This document shows, one piece after another, positions 16,802-27,116 of a stretch of DNA of 64,000 nucleotides. This DNA comes from JACKOB01 sp024234575. Lineage in GTDB: Bacteria > Pseudomonadota > Gammaproteobacteria > Pseudomonadales > Oleiphilaceae. The notes below the pieces were generated by a model, which was given only the letters and a program-made list of their open reading frames with translations, was not told the DNA's origin and did not search any database. The stretch is from NCBI GenBank assembly GCA_051208035.1, contig JBPJFZ010000001.1, positions 310,001 through 374,000 of the forward strand, written 5' to 3'. The position numbers and the translations under genes are program-made. How positions within the stretch are numbered: the stretch's first letter is position 1; the number at the start of each line of letters is the position of its first letter.

Positions 16802-18529
16802 ATGCGCGCCAGCAATTTCCTTATTGCCACTCTGAAAGAAACTCCTGCAGATGCGGAAGTAATCAGCCACAAATTAATGCTTCGGGCAGGTATGATCCGT
16901 AAGCTTGCATCCGGACTATATACCTGGATGCCGATGGGACTTCGCGTGCTGAGAAAGGTTGAGCGCATCGTGCGTGAAGAAATGGACCGCGCCAATGCTC
17001 AGGAAGTGCTGATGCCAGCGGTACAGCCAGCCGAACTTTGGGAAGAGTCTGGACGCTGGTTTCAATACGGAAGTGAACTGCTGCGCGTGAAAGATCGCCA
17101 TGAGAGAGACTTCTGTGTTGGACCCACCCATGAAGAAGTCATTACCGACCTCGCCAGAAACGAGTTAAAGAGCTACAAGCAACTACCCATGAATTTTTAT
17201 CAAATTCAGACGAAATTCCGTGATGAGCGTCGCCCTCGTTTTGGCATCATGCGGGCGCGAGAGTTTCTTATGAAGGATGCTTACTCTTTCCATGCGAACA
17301 CGCAATCATTGGATGATACTTACGACCTGATGCACGCCACTTACACACGAATCTTTACCCGCTTGGGTCTCGAGTTTCGTGCCGTGCAGGCAGATTCTGG
17401 CAGCATTGGTGGCAACTCTTCGCACGAATTTCATGTTCTCGCAGATTCTGGTGAAGACGCTATCGCCTTCAGTACAGAAAGCGACTACGCCGCCAACATC
17501 GAAATGGCAGAAGCCGTGGCAGCTGGCGCTGCGCCAGCGCCAAGTATGGCCATGACACTAGTTGATACACCGACACAAAAAACTATTGAAGAAGTCTGTT
17601 CACTGCTTGGGGTCGCGGCCAACACCACCATCAAGACACTTATCGTCAAAGGCGAAAGCGAGACTCCAGACACGCCAGCCAGTCCGGTAGCTCTGGTATT
17701 GCGAGGAGATCATACACTTAACGAAATTAAAGCCGAGAAACTCTCTGGTGTTGCCTCACCCCTAACGCTTGCCACGGAAGAGGAAGTAAAAGCAGCAATT
17801 GGCTGCGAGCCAGGCTTTATCGGGCCGGTTGCATTAGCCATCCCTGTTATTGTGGATCGCGCAGCGGCCGAGCTGGCAGACTTTGTTTGCGGAGCCAATC
17901 AGGCAGGCAAGCACTACCAGGGCGTCAACTGGAACCGGGATGCGCAACTCGGGCGTGTCGAAGACATTCGCAACGTCGAAGAAGGTGATGCGAGCCCTTG
18001 TGGTAAAGGCACTATTGTCATCAAGCGTGGTATTGAGGTCGGGCATATTTTCAAGCTCGGCAATAAATATAGCGCGGCAATGAATGCAAATGTACTGGAC
18101 GAAAATGGTAAGGCCATCATTATGGAGATGGGCTGCTACGGTATCGGTGTTTCGAGAGTCGTTGCTTCTTCAGTAGAACAAAACTATGACGACAGAGGTA
18201 TTATCTGGCCACAGTCTATTGCCCCGTTTCAGCTGGTACTTATGCCGTTAAACATGCACAAGTCAGAGCTGGTCGCCGCTAAGGCCGAAAGCCTGTACAA
18301 CGAATTGCAGGCTATGGGCATCGATACGCTGCTCGATGACAGAAACGAGCGTCCCGGCGTTAAGTTCGCCGACATGGAACTCATCGGTATCCCACATCGC
18401 CTGGTTATCAGTGACAGAGGCCTGGGTGAAGGCACCGTCGAGTATAAAGGCCGCACAGATGCCGATAATCAACTGGTACCAGTAGAACAGATTATTGACT
18501 TCCTGAAAGACAAACTTGCGTCTGTTTAA
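16802..18529 (+). CDS. proS: Prolyl-tRNA synthetase (bacterial type)
   Basis: Charges tRNA-Pro with proline. The 575-residue class II synthetase has motif 1 (GLYTWMPMGLRVLRKVERIVREE, described in pieces: TWMPMG and VLRKVE), motif 2 around FRDERRPRFGIMRAREF at residues about 140-156, and motif 3 near GIGVSRVVA. A YbaK-like editing insertion spans about residues 225-390 (QKTIEEVCSLLG ... IKTLIVKG), which removes mischarged alanine. A C-terminal anticodon-binding domain follows. Length matches E. coli ProS (572). A tRNA-Pro(TGG) gene occurs elsewhere in the window at 61.9 kb. Confidence 0.97.
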   Translation: MRASNFLIATLKETPADAEVISHKLMLRAGMIRKLASGLYTWMPMGLRVLRKVERIVREEMDRANAQEVLMPAVQPAELWEESGRWFQYGSELLRVKDRHERDFCVGPTHEEVITDLARNELKSYKQLPMNFYQIQTKFRDERRPRFGIMRAREFLMKDAYSFHANTQSLDDTYDLMHATYTRIFTRLGLEFRAVQADSGSIGGNSSHEFHVLADSGEDAIAFSTESDYAANIEMAEAVAAGAAPAPSMAMTLVDTPTQKTIEEVCSLLGVAANTTIKTLIVKGESETPDTPASPVALVLRGDHTLNEIKAEKLSGVASPLTLATEEEVKAAIGCEPGFIGPVALAIPVIVDRAAAELADFVCGANQAGKHYQGVNWNRDAQLGRVEDIRNVEEGDASPCGKGTIVIKRGIEVGHIFKLGNKYSAAMNANVLDENGKAIIMEMGCYGIGVSRVVASSVEQNYDDRGIIWPQSIAPFQLVLMPLNMHKSELVAAKAESLYNELQAMGIDTLLDDRNERPGVKFADMELIGIPHRLVISDRGLGEGTVEYKGRTDADNQLVPVEQIIDFLKDKLASV

Positions 18530-18549
18530 GACCGGTCGGGCTGATAAGA

Positions 18550-19179
18550 TTGCACCTGCTGCTTAAACGAAACAGAGACAAACACCCGGGTGCGATCATC
18601 GTACCTGGATTGTTTTGGCTGTGGCTGGCATTTATATCCAACATTTGCATCGCCGCCACGGCAAACAGCAGCATGGTAATCGATACAGAAATCGTCGATT
18701 TGCTCAAAAAAACCGTCAATGACGCCTCAAGCTTTGATGACAAGTTTGATGCCGAGGTATGGCTGGTGGATATGTCGCGTAGACTGGAAAGATACGTGGG
18801 TGACCCACAACAACGCCTTGACTGGTTGAGGCAAATTCATCAGGAAGCCGCCCGCGCCGAGCTGGTTCCGGAACTGGTACTCTCAGTTATTTATATCGAA
18901 AGCCGATTTGATTCTTATGCGGTCAGCAGCGCCGGGGCACAAGGATTAATGCAGGTGATGCCATTCTGGAAAAATGAAATCGGCCGCCCGGAAGACAACC
19001 TGACAAAGGTATCAACAAACCTGCGCTATGGTTGTACCATACTGAAGCATTACATCGACAAAGAGAAAGGCAACCTGACCCGGGCGCTGGCCCGCTACAA
19101 TGGCAGCCTGGGCAAGACCTGGTACCCAGAAAAAGTGCTCAATGCCTGGGAGAAATACTGGTTTGTTAAACAGCAATAA
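18550..19179 (+). CDS. Periplasmic lytic transglycosylase (SLT domain)
   Basis: Cleaves peptidoglycan between MurNAc and GlcNAc to leave 1,6-anhydroMurNAc. The 209-residue protein has an N-terminal hydrophobic signal segment (about 14-36) and a soluble lytic transglycosylase domain: catalytic Glu in VIYIESRFD, then SSAGAQGLMQVMP, the diagnostic SLT motif, and LARYNGSLG. No ATG precedes the signal segment. The TTG at 18550, 20 bp after proS, is the best start, so it is probably co-transcribed with proS, a pairing seen in other gammaproteobacteria. Confidence 0.88.
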   Translation: MHLLLKRNRDKHPGAIIVPGLFWLWLAFISNICIAATANSSMVIDTEIVDLLKKTVNDASSFDDKFDAEVWLVDMSRRLERYVGDPQQRLDWLRQIHQEAARAELVPELVLSVIYIESRFDSYAVSSAGAQGLMQVMPFWKNEIGRPEDNLTKVSTNLRYGCTILKHYIDKEKGNLTRALARYNGSLGKTWYPEKVLNAWEKYWFVKQQ

Positions 19180-19242
19180 CCGGCTTGCTGCGCTTCATAC
19201 AGTGAAATCCCCCTCGCCATCTTTAACGAATCAAGCCGCCAC

Positions 19243-19464
19243 CTAATCCAGCTTTACGATCGTTTGAAACTTACCAAAATCATCAAAGGTTATTTCGTAT
19301 ACACCGGTTACACCAAAATGAGTGACATATTTGTGCAGAATAGCCGCAGGAAAGCGCACCCGCTTCCCGTCCCGGCTAATGGTGAAAACGTCTTTTGCTT
19401 CCCCCCGGTATATTTTCAACCACTCTTCCCGGGGGATATCCAGATCAAAAACGACAGACTTCAT
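19243..19464 (-). CDS. DUF2835 family protein
   Basis: A 73-residue protein with the pattern of DUF2835: FDLDIPREEWLKIYRGEAKDV, then a conserved RVRFPAAILHKYVTHFGVTG core and a C-terminal FGKFQTIVKLD. Function is unknown; it is predicted small, soluble and beta-rich. The ATG at 19464 is chosen because family members start here; two in-frame TTG codons upstream follow a GGCGGAG. It lies 43 bp downstream of the glutamate dehydrogenase gene on the same strand and is probably co-transcribed. Converges with the lytic transglycosylase gene. Confidence 0.85.
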   Translation of the reverse strand: MKSVVFDLDIPREEWLKIYRGEAKDVFTISRDGKRVRFPAAILHKYVTHFGVTGVYEITFDDFGKFQTIVKLD

Positions 19465-19507
19465 GGCTTTTACAACCAACAACTCCGCCAGTTAACTTCT
19501 TGCGCCA

Positions 19508-22500
19508 CTATAACTCACCTCCAGGAGTAGCATGGGTTGTACTTTGCGCTAAATCCAACAGCTCGCGCAGCGCAACCGAATAGACAGCAAACTCAGGTGC
19601 TTTCGCCGCTTTAAGCTCAGTGCACATCATCTTCCATCTGCCTACCAGCTCTTTGTGTTGCTCCAGCCAAACAGCCAGGCGTTCTTCAAGTGCCTCTGGT
19701 GCAGACTTCAAGCGCAACACACCAACTGTGAGGGCTCTTTGCTGCCAATCCAGGTCTTCTCTAAAGGTTTCCCGTGCTAAGGCCTGCCAATGTGTAGCAG
19801 GTTTAAGGGTGTTCAATTGCACAGCAAACCAGCCAAGATCCAGGTGGTCCCCTAATGCATAGTAAGCATGGGCAACCTGATCAAGGGTTGAGCCGGATAA
19901 TTCCTGCGCCTCGATAATCCCCAACGCAGAGTACATATGAATGGCACCGGCAGACACTGATGCCAGGTCGGCAGGTACGCCAGCCTCAACATAGCTATCA
20001 TACTTCTGTTGCCAGGCAGTTTTCTGATCACCTATCAGGTACTCACTTAAATGATTAGAGATATGACTGATACCGGCAGAAAAGTCCGCCTGATGGGAAG
20101 AAACGTTTAATTCGCTGCGCCTGTTTCTTAATAACCACCTGCTGGCCCGACGAATCAGTCGCATTAATTCTGACATCATTTCCATTTGAATTTCGCTGGA
20201 AACTTTAAAGTCCAGATCTTCGATCATGTTCCACCAATGATCAAGATTAAATACATCGCGGGCAATAATGTAGGCCAAAGAGACCGCCGACACATTAGCC
20301 CCTGTAGACATTCGCAACCGATCGACAAAGGTAATGCCCATGTGATTAACCATATCATTTGCCACTTGCGTGGCGACTATCTCGCGACGCAGACGGTGAC
20401 GGTGCAATTGTGCTTGGTACATTTCTACAACTTTAGGCGGAAAAACCTTATAGGTTTCTTGTACCAGGCAATCATCCGCCGACAGCTTGCTCTTTATTAA
20501 CTGCTCTTTTAGCTCGCCTTTCACATACGAAATCAATACCGACAACTCAGGCCGCGTAAGACCTAATGAACGCGACTTACGCTCAAGTATCGCTTCGTCA
20601 TCAGGAATGAACTCCAGAGCCCGATTTAACTTACCGGAAGTCTCAAGACTATTAATCAGTCGGCGATACTCTTCCATTCTCGACGCCGCATCAGCACTGG
20701 CAATACTGATCGCCTGTGTTTGTCGGTAATTGTTCAATAATACCAGCTCAGCCACCGAGCCTGTCATACCGGCTAAGAGTTCATTACGCTGTTTTTCGGT
20801 TAAATCACCATTGGCGACAACTTCATTAAGCAAAATCTTGATGTTAACTTCGTGATCCGAGCAATCAACCCCGCCAGCATTGTCGATAAAGTCAGTATTC
20901 AAACGTCCGCCATTCAGGGCATATTCAATACGTCCTCGCTGGGTAAAGCCAAGGTTACCGCCCTCGCCTACAACTTTGCAGCGTAAGTCTTTACCGGTCA
21001 CTCGCACGCCATCATTGGCTTTGTCACCAACATCTGCATCAGTTTCTGTAGTCGCGCGACAGTACGTACCTATACCGCCTACCCATAAAAGGTCGACCTC
21101 AGCTTTTAATATGTAAGAAATAAGCATGTTTGGTGGCACTTTATCTGCCTTTATACCCAATAACTGCTTAATCTCAGGGGACAGAGCAATGGACTTCGCG
21201 GCACGTGAGAAAACGCCTCCACCTGCAGAAATCAATTTGGCGTCATAGTCTTCCCAAGTTGAGCGCGGCAACTCAAACATGCGTTTACGTTCTTTAAAGG
21301 ATTTAGCAGCATCCGGATTAGGATCAATAAAAATATGCATGTGGTTAAAGGCTGCCACCAGCTTCGTGTGCTTCGACATCAGCAAGCCATTGCCAAACAC
21401 ATCTCCGGCCATGTCACCGATACCAATAGCCGTAAAGTCTGTGGTTTCGGGATTCAGGCCGATTTCCCGGAAATGACGCTCGACCGACACCCAGGCACCG
21501 CGGGCAGTAATTCCCATTTTCTTATGGTCGTAACCATTGCTGCCGCCAGACGCAAACGCATCGCCTAGCCAAAAGTTATAATCCCGAGCAATGCCATTGG
21601 CAATGTCAGAAAATGTTGCCGTACCTTTGTCTGCCGCGACAACAAGGTAATAGTCATCCGGGTCTTGCCGGATAACATTTTCAGGCGGCACCACATTGCC
21701 ATCCCTGAAGTTGTCAGTAATATCCAGCAGTCCGCGAATAAATGTCTGATAACAGGCAATGCCTTCTTTCATAAACGCATCGCGGTCACCTTCCGGCAGC
21801 TGTTTGGCGACAAAACCACCTTTTGCTCCAACCGGCACAATCACCGCATTTTTCACTTGCTGGGCTTTTACCAATCCAAGTACTTCGGTACGGTAGTCTT
21901 CAAAACGGTCAGACCAGCGCAAGCCACCTCTTGCTACCTTACCGCCCCGCAGATGCACACCCTCTACTTTTGGTGAATAAACAAATATTTCAAACATCGG
22001 CATTGGCAAAGGCATATCAGGAATAAGCGAAGGCTTAAACTTGAAAGAGAAGTAACTCTTCGGCATGCCTGCTGCGTCAGGTTGATAAAAGTTGGTTCGC
22101 AAGGTTGCTTTGATCAAATCAAGAAACATACGCAGCACTTTATCTTCACTTAAATTGGCCACGTTATCCAGCGCCGCATTAAATTCAAGCTCCAGCTTTT
22201 GCTGCACTGCCTCTGCCTTATTCTTGCTTTTCGCTTGTTCAGGATTAAATCGCGCTTCGAAAAAGCTTAATAGAATCCGGCAAATATCTATGTGGCCAGC
22301 CAGGGTCTGAGCGATAAACTCCTGGCTATTACTAAACCTGACTTGCCGCATATACCTGGAATAGGCTCGGAAAACGGCCACCTGTCGCCAGTCAAAATAC
22401 CCACCCAGGGCCAGTAAGTTAAAGTTGTCGTTCTCTGCCTCACCCGCCAGAACTTTTTGAAACAGCTCTTCAAAGATCTTGCGCACCTTATGAATATCAA

Positions 22501-24376
22501 TGACCTTACGGGAGTAAGAAATCAACGAAAAGTCGTGGATCCAGGTGACTCGACCTTTACGGTCCTCCACTTCATAAGGATGCTCTCCAATAACCTTTAA
22601 CCCAAGATTTTCGAAGATAGGAAGCACATCGGAAAGGGGCAGTTGTACTTCAGGATGAAATAGCTTGAAGTGCAACTGATGCTCATCCTCTTCCAACGAG
22701 CGATAAAAACTCATTGCAACTTTACGGCCCTTTGCCAAAGAAGCGATGTGCTCAATATCAATCACCGCGCGCCGTGGTGAGAACTCTTCCCGATAGCTCG
22801 CAGCAAAGGCATTTTCATAGAGCTGAATGTAGTTATTCGCGGTCTCTTCACCGTTGGCCTCGTATAATGCAGCCACCAGACCATCTTTCCAGGATTGCGC
22901 GGCGGCAATCACTCTTGCCTGCAAGTCATCAACATCGATAACGCGATCATCAACCGGTTTTACACGAATATTAAACTGTGTTCTGGCCAACGAAGATTCT
23001 GAGAAATGGGTCGTGAACTCAATATCCAGCGCGTCTAACTCTTCCCGCAAGATGGCTTCAATTTTAAGGCGTAGGTCGGTGCTATAAATATCTCGGGGTA
23101 CAAACACTAACGCACTCACAAATTGTGCGTAGGCATCTTCTCTTATAAACAACCTTATTTTACGCCGCTCTTGAATGTACAAAATGCCAAGGGCAACATT
23201 AAACAGCTCGTCTTTAGAAATCTGAAACAGCTCATCTCTTGGATACACTGCCAAAATCTGATCAAGTTCTTTGCCTGCGTGGTCCCTTTTATCTAAGCCA
23301 GAGCGGGCTATGACTTCAGCGGTTTTTTTCCTTAGCAAGGGAATTTGATCATGGCGCTGGTGATAGACGAGCGCGGTATACAATCCGAGAAATCGGCGTT
23401 CGCCAATGACTTCACCTTTGGCATTAAACTTCTTAATCGATATATAGTCTGGGTAGGCGGGCCGGTGCACCCGGGAGCGCTGGGCAGATTTGGCAAAGGC
23501 AAATAAGTCCGGTTTTAGCAGATGCTCTCGGGTTTTTTGGGGTAACTGGCTAAGTTTCGCTTTGGTTGGCCGCTCGTTATGGCTTCTTAATATGCCTAAC
23601 TCAGAGTTTTTAACCCGAACAATTTCAACATCATCGCCCGCTTTATTAAACTCGTACTCATCATAACCAAGGAACGTAAAGTGGTCAGCCGCTAGCCAGT
23701 CAATAAATTCCAGCGCTTCGGCACTTTCCTCAGGAGACACAAACTTTCTCTTCTGCTTAAACTCTTTTTCACACTCCAGCACGTTAGTGCGCATTTGTTG
23801 ATAATCATCGACCGCCACGCGCACTTCCAGAAGAACATTCACGATGGTCTCACGTAATTGCTCCAGGGCCTTATTATCGCTTAAGCGATCTACCTCGATG
23901 TACATCAACGCCTCACCGGCAGCCTTTTTGTCCACTTCTGCTCGGGGGATCAACTTTTTTAGATCACCGTTTTTTGTCCGGGAAGTGTATAAAACCGAGT
24001 GATGTATCGAATGAATCGTCAGCTCGCGTTGTGCAATCGCCATGCGCACCGAATCAACCAAGAACGGTATATTGTCGTGCAGCACAGCCAGAATGGTATG
24101 GGTGGTCTGCCAGCCATTTTCTTCAAGATCCGGGTTAAACACATGCACTTTCGGGTGACCTGAGTCATGGTGATTTAAAAACGACCAGCACGACAAAACC
24201 GCACCATACACATCCTCAAAACGACGACCTATCGCCTCTTCTATCGGGAGGTTTTCAAAATACTGATGCGCAAACTCAACGACTTTTCCTGCCTGCTCTG
24301 GGCTAAGTTTTTCGTTGAAGACTTCAGACAAACTGGCAAGAAACTCTTTCTTATTTTCGTAGATATTACGTTTCAT
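19508..24376 (-). CDS. gdhB: NAD-specific glutamate dehydrogenase, large (about 180 kDa) type
   Basis: Oxidatively deaminates glutamate to 2-oxoglutarate. At 1622 residues it matches the L-GDH180 class first described in Streptomyces and Pseudomonas. A long N-terminal regulatory region with ACT-like segments (residues 1 to about 700) precedes the catalytic core: GGLRWSDRFEDYRTEV, KNAVIVPVGAKGGFVAK (substrate lysines), then DKGTATFSDIANG and GIGDMAGDVFGNG (NAD-binding fold). A long helical C-terminal region completes it. The start is ATG 24376 (MKRNIYENKKEF) with AGAAGG about 10 nt upstream. Divergent from the moxR/bat operon. Confidence 0.96.
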   Translation of the reverse strand: MKRNIYENKKEFLASLSEVFNEKLSPEQAGKVVEFAHQYFENLPIEEAIGRRFEDVYGAVLSCWSFLNHHDSGHPKVHVFNPDLEENGWQTTHTILAVLHDNIPFLVDSVRMAIAQRELTIHSIHHSVLYTSRTKNGDLKKLIPRAEVDKKAAGEALMYIEVDRLSDNKALEQLRETIVNVLLEVRVAVDDYQQMRTNVLECEKEFKQKRKFVSPEESAEALEFIDWLAADHFTFLGYDEYEFNKAGDDVEIVRVKNSELGILRSHNERPTKAKLSQLPQKTREHLLKPDLFAFAKSAQRSRVHRPAYPDYISIKKFNAKGEVIGERRFLGLYTALVYHQRHDQIPLLRKKTAEVIARSGLDKRDHAGKELDQILAVYPRDELFQISKDELFNVALGILYIQERRKIRLFIREDAYAQFVSALVFVPRDIYSTDLRLKIEAILREELDALDIEFTTHFSESSLARTQFNIRVKPVDDRVIDVDDLQARVIAAAQSWKDGLVAALYEANGEETANNYIQLYENAFAASYREEFSPRRAVIDIEHIASLAKGRKVAMSFYRSLEEDEHQLHFKLFHPEVQLPLSDVLPIFENLGLKVIGEHPYEVEDRKGRVTWIHDFSLISYSRKVIDIHKVRKIFEELFQKVLAGEAENDNFNLLALGGYFDWRQVAVFRAYSRYMRQVRFSNSQEFIAQTLAGHIDICRILLSFFEARFNPEQAKSKNKAEAVQQKLELEFNAALDNVANLSEDKVLRMFLDLIKATLRTNFYQPDAAGMPKSYFSFKFKPSLIPDMPLPMPMFEIFVYSPKVEGVHLRGGKVARGGLRWSDRFEDYRTEVLGLVKAQQVKNAVIVPVGAKGGFVAKQLPEGDRDAFMKEGIACYQTFIRGLLDITDNFRDGNVVPPENVIRQDPDDYYLVVAADKGTATFSDIANGIARDYNFWLGDAFASGGSNGYDHKKMGITARGAWVSVERHFREIGLNPETTDFTAIGIGDMAGDVFGNGLLMSKHTKLVAAFNHMHIFIDPNPDAAKSFKERKRMFELPRSTWEDYDAKLISAGGGVFSRAAKSIALSPEIKQLLGIKADKVPPNMLISYILKAEVDLLWVGGIGTYCRATTETDADVGDKANDGVRVTGKDLRCKVVGEGGNLGFTQRGRIEYALNGGRLNTDFIDNAGGVDCSDHEVNIKILLNEVVANGDLTEKQRNELLAGMTGSVAELVLLNNYRQTQAISIASADAASRMEEYRRLINSLETSGKLNRALEFIPDDEAILERKSRSLGLTRPELSVLISYVKGELKEQLIKSKLSADDCLVQETYKVFPPKVVEMYQAQLHRHRLRREIVATQVANDMVNHMGITFVDRLRMSTGANVSAVSLAYIIARDVFNLDHWWNMIEDLDFKVSSEIQMEMMSELMRLIRRASRWLLRNRRSELNVSSHQADFSAGISHISNHLSEYLIGDQKTAWQQKYDSYVEAGVPADLASVSAGAIHMYSALGIIEAQELSGSTLDQVAHAYYALGDHLDLGWFAVQLNTLKPATHWQALARETFREDLDWQQRALTVGVLRLKSAPEALEERLAVWLEQHKELVGRWKMMCTELKAAKAPEFAVYSVALRELLDLAQSTTHATPGGEL

Positions 24377-24448
24377 ATTTGGCAAACCTTCTCTAGCGGA
24401 GTGTTTCAGTTCGTGCAGCGTTAACAAATCGTAATTGTTTTAGACACT

Positions 24449-24454
24449 TATAAT
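24449..24454 (+). promoter_or_regulatory. Candidate -10 element for the moxR/bat operon
   Basis: A perfect TATAAT at 24449-24454 lies in the divergent region; the matching -35 is poor. A transcript beginning just after it would start past the first in-frame ATG (24453), which supports the internal ATG at 24534 as the true moxR start. Confidence 0.35.
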
Positions 24455-24533
24455 GATAGAACATCCCTTGAATTTTGCTGCGTATCCCTCAAGATACTGC
24501 AAACTTGATTTTATAGAGGAGGCTCACCCGCAA

Positions 24534-25499
24534 ATGACTTATCAGGACGACTTCAAACAACTTAAAAACTATCTGTCTGCTAACATCATTGGGCAGGAAC
24601 ATCTTGTTGATCGTCTACTGATTGCACTTTTGGCGGATGGTCACCTGTTGGTTGAGGGGGCGCCAGGCTTAGCAAAGACCAAAGCGATTAAAGACTTATC
24701 ACGAAAGGTCGAAGGCAATTTCCAAAGAATTCAGTTTACCCCCGATTTATTACCTTCAGATATTACCGGTACGGAAATCTACCGCCCGGAAGACGGCTCA
24801 TTTAATTTCCAGCCTGGCCCGATATTTCACAACCTTATACTGGCAGATGAAATTAACCGTGCTCCGGCGAAAGTACAGTCCGCGCTGTTAGAAGCCATGG
24901 CCGAGCGTCAGATCAGTGTTGGTAAAAAAACCATGAAGCTGGATCGGTTGTTCCTGGTTATGGCTACACAAAACCCTATCGAACAGGAAGGTACTTATCC
25001 TTTACCAGAAGCCCAGTTGGATCGATTTTTAATGCATGTTCGCATCAGCTATCCGGATGCCGTCGCAGAAAAAGCAATTCTCAAACTTGCCAGAGCAGAG
25101 AGTAATCAAAGTGGCGAAGCGCCTAAAGAAGCAAACGTGCTGACACAGCAAGCCATATTTGAAGCGCGCCAGTCAGTGTCGGCCTTGCACATGGCAGACA
25201 GCGTTGAGGAGTACATCATTCAATTGGTCATGGCAACACGAGAACCACAACAGTATGGTGATGATTTAGCCAGGTGGATAGGATTTGGCGCCAGCCCCAG
25301 GGGCACCATCGCTTTAGACAAATGTGCCCGCGCCCAGGCCTGGCTGCAAGGAAAAGACTTCGTTAGCCCGGACGATGTGCAAGCAGTTATCCACGATACG
25401 TTACGACATCGCATCTTACTGACATTTGAGGCCGAAGCTGAAGGGTTGAACTCGGATCATATTATTGACGAACTCATCAAACGGGTTCCCGTTGCTTAA
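24534..25499 (+). CDS. MoxR-family AAA+ ATPase
   Basis: A 321-residue chaperone-like ATPase thought to help VWA-domain proteins assemble or insert cofactors. Walker A GAPGLAKT is at 42-49, Walker B with LADEINRAP near 112-120, sensor 1 MATQNPIEQEGTYPLPEAQLDRF (given in parts: ATQNP and AQLDRF), and a C-terminal lid with GASPRG. The start is set by AGAGGAGG 11 nt before ATG 24534; a 27-codon longer frame overlaps the likely promoter. First gene of a six-gene Bat-type operon. Confidence 0.93.
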   Translation: MTYQDDFKQLKNYLSANIIGQEHLVDRLLIALLADGHLLVEGAPGLAKTKAIKDLSRKVEGNFQRIQFTPDLLPSDITGTEIYRPEDGSFNFQPGPIFHNLILADEINRAPAKVQSALLEAMAERQISVGKKTMKLDRLFLVMATQNPIEQEGTYPLPEAQLDRFLMHVRISYPDAVAEKAILKLARAESNQSGEAPKEANVLTQQAIFEARQSVSALHMADSVEEYIIQLVMATREPQQYGDDLARWIGFGASPRGTIALDKCARAQAWLQGKDFVSPDDVQAVIHDTLRHRILLTFEAEAEGLNSDHIIDELIKRVPVA

Positions 25500-25557
25500 T
25501 AATAATACCAGACACGTCTTTAGAAGAATCTGTTAAACAAGCGACAAAAGAAACCTT

Positions 25558-26646
25558 ATGATGGCTAACTTTCGTAAACACTGGGCGAGCCTTTTCACCA
25601 AACAGACGCTTACTTCGCCACAAGCAAAAAAAGGCCCTGCAGGGGTTACGTTTGCAGCTCGCCAACAAAACGCGACTCCCCCCTTACCAGCAGGCGTTTA
25701 TTGCCACCTGGAGTATCTGTTAAAACTTCGTTTTGCTGCTCAGGCGCTGGTGATGCCAAGTGCTAAACGAGGGCTACGCCAACAAAGTGGCGGTCATCTC
25801 TCTCGTTTTAAAGGCCGGGGCATGGAATTTGCCGAAGTACGGCTGTATCAACCCGGTGATGATGTCAGAAGCATTGATTGGCGTGTTACCGCGAGACGGC
25901 AATCACCTCACACAAAAGTATTTCACGAAGAACGTGAGCGGCCAGTATTGATTCTCTGCGATCAGTCTTCATCCCAGTTTTTTGGCAGTAAAGACACATT
26001 CAAATGTGTCAAAGCAGCAGAAGCTGCCGCCTTGCTGTCATGGGCCACACTCAATCATGGTGACCGTGTTGGTGGGCTAATTTTTAGTGAAAAAGGCCAC
26101 TGTGAAATCAAGCCAGCCCGAAGCCACAAAGCCGTCACCCGTTTACTCAAGGGGATTTCGGACTTTAATTTTGCGCTCGTTCATCGTTTTACTGAAGAAA
26201 AAACTACAGCAGAAAACGAACCACCGCCAACAGGCACGAAACCGTTGCCAGCGCTCGAAAATGCGTTACAAGAGTGCCGCCGGCTTAGCAAACCCGGTGC
26301 CCTAGTATTTTTGATCAGCGATTTTCAGGACTTTACCCCTGCATGCGCAAGGCTGTTACATATTATTCGCCAGCACGGAGACGTTATTGCCATACAAACT
26401 TACGATCCACTCGAGCGTGAGTTACCACCTCCCGGCGACTATGCCGTTTCCGATGGCACCCATGAACTTAGGCTATCGACGCGCTCTCACTCAGTACGTA
26501 ACAAGTTTAGAGAGTTAGTAGTACAGCGTCAGGCAGAACTCAGCGAAGCACTGACCGGGCTTAAAATCCCGTTACTGCCTCTCAGCACCGAAGAAGCAAC
26601 ATTGCCATTTATCCAAAAACATTTGCGCGGGGGCGGCATTCTATGA
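25558..26646 (+). CDS. DUF58 domain protein
   Basis: A 362-residue protein with the DUF58 hallmark GRGMEFAEVRLYQPGDDVRSIDW (core: YQPGDDVRSIDWRVTARR) at about residues 93-120, followed by a VWA-like fold beginning LILCDQSSS. MoxR, DUF58 and VWA proteins are usually encoded together and thought to work as an envelope complex. Two ATGs stand together at 25558 and 25561. The stop overlaps the next gene by ATGA. Confidence 0.9.
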   Translation: MMANFRKHWASLFTKQTLTSPQAKKGPAGVTFAARQQNATPPLPAGVYCHLEYLLKLRFAAQALVMPSAKRGLRQQSGGHLSRFKGRGMEFAEVRLYQPGDDVRSIDWRVTARRQSPHTKVFHEERERPVLILCDQSSSQFFGSKDTFKCVKAAEAAALLSWATLNHGDRVGGLIFSEKGHCEIKPARSHKAVTRLLKGISDFNFALVHRFTEEKTTAENEPPPTGTKPLPALENALQECRRLSKPGALVFLISDFQDFTPACARLLHIIRQHGDVIAIQTYDPLERELPPPGDYAVSDGTHELRLSTRSHSVRNKFRELVVQRQAELSEALTGLKIPLLPLSTEEATLPFIQKHLRGGGIL

Positions 26647-27116
26647 ACCAGACCTCCCCAGAAATTGCAGCCTTGCTATCTCAGCTAAGGGACATCACCC
26701 CTCCTCCGCCTATCAACTGGTGGCCACCTGCTATTGGTTGGTGGCTTGTTTTAGGTGTTGCTGTAGCCCTTGCTGCTCTGACATTTTATTTAACTAAGAA
26801 ACTCAAACAGCGACAACGTTGGAATCATGCCATCTCATCAGAACTTGCATTAATTGCCGAAAGCCGTGATCCGGCGACGGTGGTCAACAATGCAAACAGG
26901 TTATTAAAACGAATCATGCGGCTAAAGTTTCCTGATCTGCAGACCAGCAGTTTACATGGCAAACAATGGATTGAACTTTTGGAGCAAAAGTACGGAGATG
27001 CACCCGAGCCTATTAACCTGACCCCGCTGGCCGATGCGGGGTACCAATGTACACCGGATCTCGACATTCCAACATTGCTGCACGACCTTAGAATCTGGAT
27101 AAAAAGATGCTGTTAG
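26643..27116 (+). CDS. DUF4381 membrane protein
   Basis: A 157-residue protein with a proline-rich start (DITPPPPINWWPP), one transmembrane helix (about 30-50), then a basic cytoplasmic tail and a small helical domain with FPDLQTSSLHGKQWIELL. This is the DUF4381 pattern, always found in Bat-type operons. Linked to DUF58 by an ATGA overlap and to the next gene by 10 bp of overlap. Confidence 0.88.
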   Translation: MNQTSPEIAALLSQLRDITPPPPINWWPPAIGWWLVLGVAVALAALTFYLTKKLKQRQRWNHAISSELALIAESRDPATVVNNANRLLKRIMRLKFPDLQTSSLHGKQWIELLEQKYGDAPEPINLTPLADAGYQCTPDLDIPTLLHDLRIWIKRCC